Below, one piece after another: positions 59,720-64,000 of a stretch of DNA of 64,000 nt. This DNA is from Melampsora larici-populina 98AG31 (taxonomy: Eukaryota; Basidiomycota; Pucciniomycetes; Pucciniales; Melampsoraceae). Below the pieces are notes generated by a model. It saw only the letters and a list, made by a program, of their open reading frames with translations, made no database searches and was not told the origin of the DNA. The position numbers were made by a program, and so were the translations under genes. Numbering within the stretch: position 1 is the stretch's first letter; every line of letters begins with the position of its first letter. Location: contig NW_006768779.1 of NCBI RefSeq assembly GCF_000204055.1, positions 334,486 through 398,485 on the forward strand. Reading direction: 5' to 3'.

Positions 59720-62047
59720 AAAAACTATGAAACCATCTGATCATCCAAAAAGATTCAAATGAAAATTCCTCAATGCTTAACATTTCATATCGTTACTTCT
59801 ATTATATGATTTTCATTCGAACAAGATATTTTCCAATTGATAAAGAAGATATCAACTTAAAAGTTCAATTCTTCAAAAAAAAAATTATAAATTCTTAATC
59901 TAGATTCTTTCTACGAGTTATTAGTTATTCTCAATTTTCTACCTTCCTATCATCTCGTTTTTGATTTATACGCTTTCTTCTGATCACATCTGTATATATC
60001 CTCTATGTTGTAAAGCTTTTGTAAGAAATTTATCTCAATATCAATTATTCTGCAAGTTGAATAATTTTAAAGAAGTCGAATCCTAAAACCAATTCTTCCT
60101 TCGCATTTTTTAACTTGAAAGGTTGACACTCTTTCATGGCTGGTACCCGTACGAGGCACGAGTGAGTGCATGCCAATCCCAAGTCTAGTTGCACACATAG
60201 GCGCGGAGGGCCTCAACCTCTCCGGCTAATCGGATGACCGAGTAGCGGTCCTTGGCCCTGCAGACGGGTCGGGCGCCTACTCTTTTTCTGCCAAACATAT
60301 CTCACAACACCAGTTGCTCACAATAATCAAGATGCACAGTTGATAGATCTTATTTTGATGGAATCAAACCCTTATTGAACTTCAGAAATGCCCTGCACCT
60401 CCACCCTGGTGTGCCCTGGATGGCCAGGGTTGCTGAGAGGGACTCGGGTTAACCCAAGGCCGGGCAAAGTATTGAGGTGGCCCCGTCACACTCAGGTCCG
60501 GGTCACAGCCCTAGTAGTATCTAGCTGACCAATCCAGGGGTCACATGACAGAGCGGTTGAGACCTGGACTCATTTCAGAGATACATTTCTTGGATACACA
60601 TAACTAATTTGTGTATGCAGATTATGGAGCCAAAATTAGGCTTTCTTGATGTCAAAGCATTACATGTGTTGAAGTAAAGTTGACAATCTTATTGGTCTTG
60701 CAAGGTCACCATGTTTCAATACCTGCCATTTTTGGACCAAAGTTGGGTTTCTGACATTATATGAGCTGTGGTTGGAAAAATATTAAAAAATGTGAAATAT
60801 TATTAGAATTCACTGTGGTATTCAAACATTACTTTTCCATATTTTTCTGACTTCTTACAGCTTCTGCATAATTTCTTATGTTTTCTTACTTTTCTAAACT
60901 CAGTGGTAAATTTGAAATCTGACATAGTGTGAAAATGATTTTTTGTTGTGGTGCTTATTTTTCACTTTTTGAAAATCTGCATGTTTTTTTATCATAGGCT
61001 TTCAGGAATCTTTCCAACCTGAGGCTTTGAGATGGCAAAATTGGCACCAACTTGGACAAACACAAGTGACAGGGAGATGGTCCATTTGTATTGAGTGTGA
61101 GGGATGCAAAGTGATGATGAGCCCAAGCTATCACTATAGCATGGTTATTGCTGACAGCTGTGACGTAAGGAGCAGCGACCTGACTGTAGGACCCAGGCTG
61201 GTCAAAGACAGTAGCTATGAGGCCACCCCAACTTGGCATACTCAGCCATGTTCTTTCTGGAAGTTGACATTGGGTTTACAGGTGTAGAGTTGAGTTAAAG
61301 CCTTTGCTGTGTGTCACATAGTGAATTGTTGTTGAACAGGTCAGGGATCTTCCCAAAAGCAGCCTACAGCTCCTGTTGAACATCATGCCATTTGCCTTGA
61401 GATCAACCTATAGATAGTGCTATGGCTTGAAAGCCAGTGTCCATCCAGTTTGATTTTGTTGGGTTCAAACACAAATGGTGCAAGCCATTGATGGGCCTGG
61501 TAGTTCTTCAACAGGACAGGCAATTCAGGTTTATTCTTCTGAACTGTAGAAATTTCACATGCTCTTTTACCTGTAAGCCTTGTGATTGGTGCAGGTGATC
61601 AGATGGGTCTGGGTGAAGTAGGTGGAGGCTTGGCATTATCACTCTTGAGATTGTGGGATGACGGCAATGTGATGTTGCTAAGAGCTGGTTGGCGGTTGAG
61701 GATGACTTTGGCAAGGATAGATAAATGGAGAGAGGTGACAGAAGAATAAAAATATATGCAGTCTGCTACAACAGAGCAACAAAGAAAACATATAAATGAG
61801 TGAATGAGTCAAAGAAACCACTTCACATAACAAAAATTGAGAAAAAGGATGTTCAATGAGTGAATAGAAAGGAGAATCAGACAGCTAGCACCAAAAAGTG
61901 TTACAAAAACAAGAAAGTCAAACGAAAAGAGAACAAAACCCAAGAGATTTAGGAAAATGGACATTTAAAGGTAAAAGAAAAGAGATTTGAAACAAGGCAT
62001 TTAGAAGAAAAAAGATGTTTGAAAGAAAAGAGACATTGAATATGATA
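59720..62047. other. Repeat-like intergenic region with GC-rich patches
   Basis: No supported gene. Two GC-rich patches (about 60,140-60,285 and 60,400-60,560) contrast with the AT-rich surroundings and look like non-autonomous repeat fragments. I looked for tRNA-like internal promoter boxes and did not find a convincing pair. Confidence 0.45.
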
Positions 62048-62836
62048 TTAACCCAAAATGTTAGAGACAGCAGTCTTTCTTTTTGATTGTAAAGCATAGG
62101 ATGCAACATGAGTAATTGCATCTGAAAATCGACCAAGAGTATCAATCCCAGCTTGCAGACACTCCCTACGACCAACAGCCATTGTTAGCATCTTTGCCTT
62201 CAAAGCACCTTGTCCAGGTACAGGAATATCTGCTGCAGACAAGAAATTATGTTCAACAAACAAGAGGTGGCCAAGATCAAGAGGTAATCACAAGAAAATG
62301 AAGCCACAACCGGGAACTTTCCCTCATGTTTGTGTATAAATTACCCAGGTTGAATCCTGATAGATAATGTACATCAATGAAAAAGGAGAAAACCCACCCT
62401 CCACAAATTAAGTTCAGATTGACCAGGAAAGATAGGATCAATGCCTTGATGGTACCAATTGAGTTCACCAGCCTGGATTTTTGCAGAGCTGTCAGACAAA
62501 ATTGGGTGGTGAATATGTTCAAGTTATTGAAGATTTCTCTTGAATGTTCAGTGGTATTGGGGGTGGTGTGACTAGAGGAGTTGTTGGCCAAGCCTCCACT
62601 GCTTCATTGAAAATACAATGAATGCATTCTTGGGCTTGTTCAGCATGGTGAGTGTAGTGAAGATTGAAGAACTTCAATTGGTATTTCAGGTTAATAACAG
62701 TGGCCATCAAGACAATTTTGGTGGACACCGCTTCTTGCTGATATGCTGCAAGTTTAGATAACATGGTATTAATCACCTTCACTATGGATGGGAAGACTGA
62801 GCTGTAGTGGATCTGCTCGAAGGATTCAAAACTCAA
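62048..62836 (-). pseudogene. Degenerate hAT transposase remains
   Basis: On the minus strand a first piece (62836-62519) contains KLAAYQQEAVSTKIVLMATVINLKYQLKFFN and a following EAVEAW, a layout known from the region before the dimerisation domain of hAT transposases. Further on (62263-62048), AADIPVPGQGALKAKM ... CLQAGIDTLGRFSDA resembles the hAT C-terminal dimerisation block (AAADVC-GRG-LA ... WL-GI). The DNA between them shows no open link, stops interrupt it and no ends could be defined. I take it as a decayed copy. Confidence 0.45.
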
Positions 62837-64000
62837 TGAGATTCAGCTGGAAGGATGGAGCCAGAGGCAAAAATGTCCTCCATCTTTGATAACCAAAATA
62901 CCTAATGGGACCCAGCATTCAAAGGGTTAGTTTCCTTTAAATGAAAAATCTTAATAAGAAAATCTATTCACTTCTAAAACCAAACAGAATGCTTCCGCAG
63001 TATCCAATTATTTCATGGTCATCATGATCCCCTGGTAGTGCTTGGTATTGCAAATGGCAATAAAGATAACCATGTACTTGAAGATCCTCTCAGTAGGAAT
63101 CGAGTGAAATGTGGTTCGCTCAAATCTTGATAGTTTTGGACATAACTTAAGTTTCTGAGATGATCTTCCATTTGATCATTTTTCTTTAGGGCATCTTCAA
63201 AACTATAAAAGATAAAAATATACAAAAATATACAAAATTATCAGAGGGTACATCCAGATTCTTTCATCATTTTTTTTTTTGAAAAATTGACCTCTTCTCA
63301 TGTATCACTGGGATTTTTTCTACATTCTGAATTTTTTAAACACACTGATATATATTGATAATTTAGTGTAGTGTCAAAAGCCAATCATGAGAAGCATTCA
63401 TTGAAACTGACTTAAATCTAAAGTTACCACTTTATCACTTCATGATTGCCCAGGGTTTCTTGAGTTGATTTTTATATAGTCACTATTCAGTTATTTCATG
63501 TTATCATTGATTCACTCATTTGATAGGCTACATAAAAATGAAAAATTCAAATCTATACCACTGTGCAGGTAACACATATTCTACCAAAGTAAACTTGAGC
63601 AATTGAGCAGAAGTGTGATCATTTGCATACCACTGATTCAAGTCAAAAATCATGATTGTGAATAAATACAGCTTAAAATTAAGTGTTACTTAGTCTTACC
63701 GTTCAGCAGCCAGCTTTACCTACTCTGACTTAAGTGCCTACATACGTGACCAACGTTCAACTTGGATAAAATATTTCCTGCCGCCAGTTTTGATTTGGGT
63801 CTAGACGCATCAGATCACATCTCACCTTACTACCATTCCATTCTGTTCGATCATCCCATACGCATTACCATGCCATCACGCCGAATCATACGTGGTCGTT
63901 AACACTCGCAGAAAGGTCTCGTAACCTGTGACACCCTTACAACACCAGATGGTCAGATGGCGCAAACTGGACGAGCTACATGCGGAAAAGTCCATTGCTC
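62837..64000. other. Right end of window, no supported gene
   Basis: Mostly AT-rich. In the last 150 bp base composition rises in GC and two ATG-led short frames start (about 63,870 and 63,951/63,958, running off the end). They may be the 5' exon of a gene that continues outside the window, but nothing can be recognised. Confidence 0.35.

Noticed and set aside
60140..60285. GC-rich stretch considered as a tRNA or SINE
   Set aside because: No cloverleaf, no convincing A and B boxes and no poly-A or target duplication found.
1..64000. CRISPR arrays, bacterial operons, rRNA genes
   Set aside because: No spaced direct repeats or rRNA-like sequence; genes are intron-containing and eukaryotic.

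Overview
The window looks like nuclear DNA of a basidiomycete rust fungus (Pucciniales). A Melampsora-like species is my best guess, but that is inference. Reasons: AT-rich DNA, genes cut by many short (about 60-120 bp) GT-AG introns, conserved eukaryotic housekeeping genes, several copies of a seven-helix membrane protein family that I associate with rusts, and a load of DNA transposons. Exon structures were built by hand from splice signals and recognised protein families. Joined exon lengths are whole codon multiples for the genes where I checked this (both transposases and the Harbinger partner, NSA2, PPG1, AKR, NEK kinase, LSM7 and the 176-residue membrane protein).

Left part, about 1-14.6 kb, is transposon territory. 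It holds a 151-bp MITE with a TGA target duplication (2224-2374), a complete Tc1/mariner-type element with TA duplications and an intact 769-residue transposase (5015-8208), a 587-bp fold-back element with 9-bp duplications (9094-9680), and a complete PIF/Harbinger element with 58-bp terminal repeats (9825-14595). The Harbinger element carries a DDE transposase on the + strand and a partner protein on the - strand. The partner gene has a 361-bp hAT-type MITE inside its second intron and appears cut short by a TGA.

Central part, about 14.9-43.7 kb, is mostly housekeeping: NSA2 (60S biogenesis, with a GC-AG intron), a PP2A-like phosphatase (Ppg1 type), an aldo-keto reductase with a 7-nt microexon, a secreted/membrane protein of a basidiomycete family with a decayed partial copy behind it, SF3B1/Hsh155 (U2 snRNP), one seven-helix family member, NAA35/Mak10 (NatC), a NIMA-related kinase and LSM7.

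Right part, about 44-64 kb, holds three further seven-helix family genes. Two of them lie in an approximately 4-kb tandem duplication. ATG27 (autophagy) sits between the second and third, followed by a small membrane protein and a repeat-rich end with remains of a hAT transposase.

I saw no rRNA, tRNA, CRISPR or viral genes. The most unusual items are the nested transposon structure at 9.8-14.6 kb and the rust-type seven-helix family cluster with its conserved C-terminal R-x-A-F tail.
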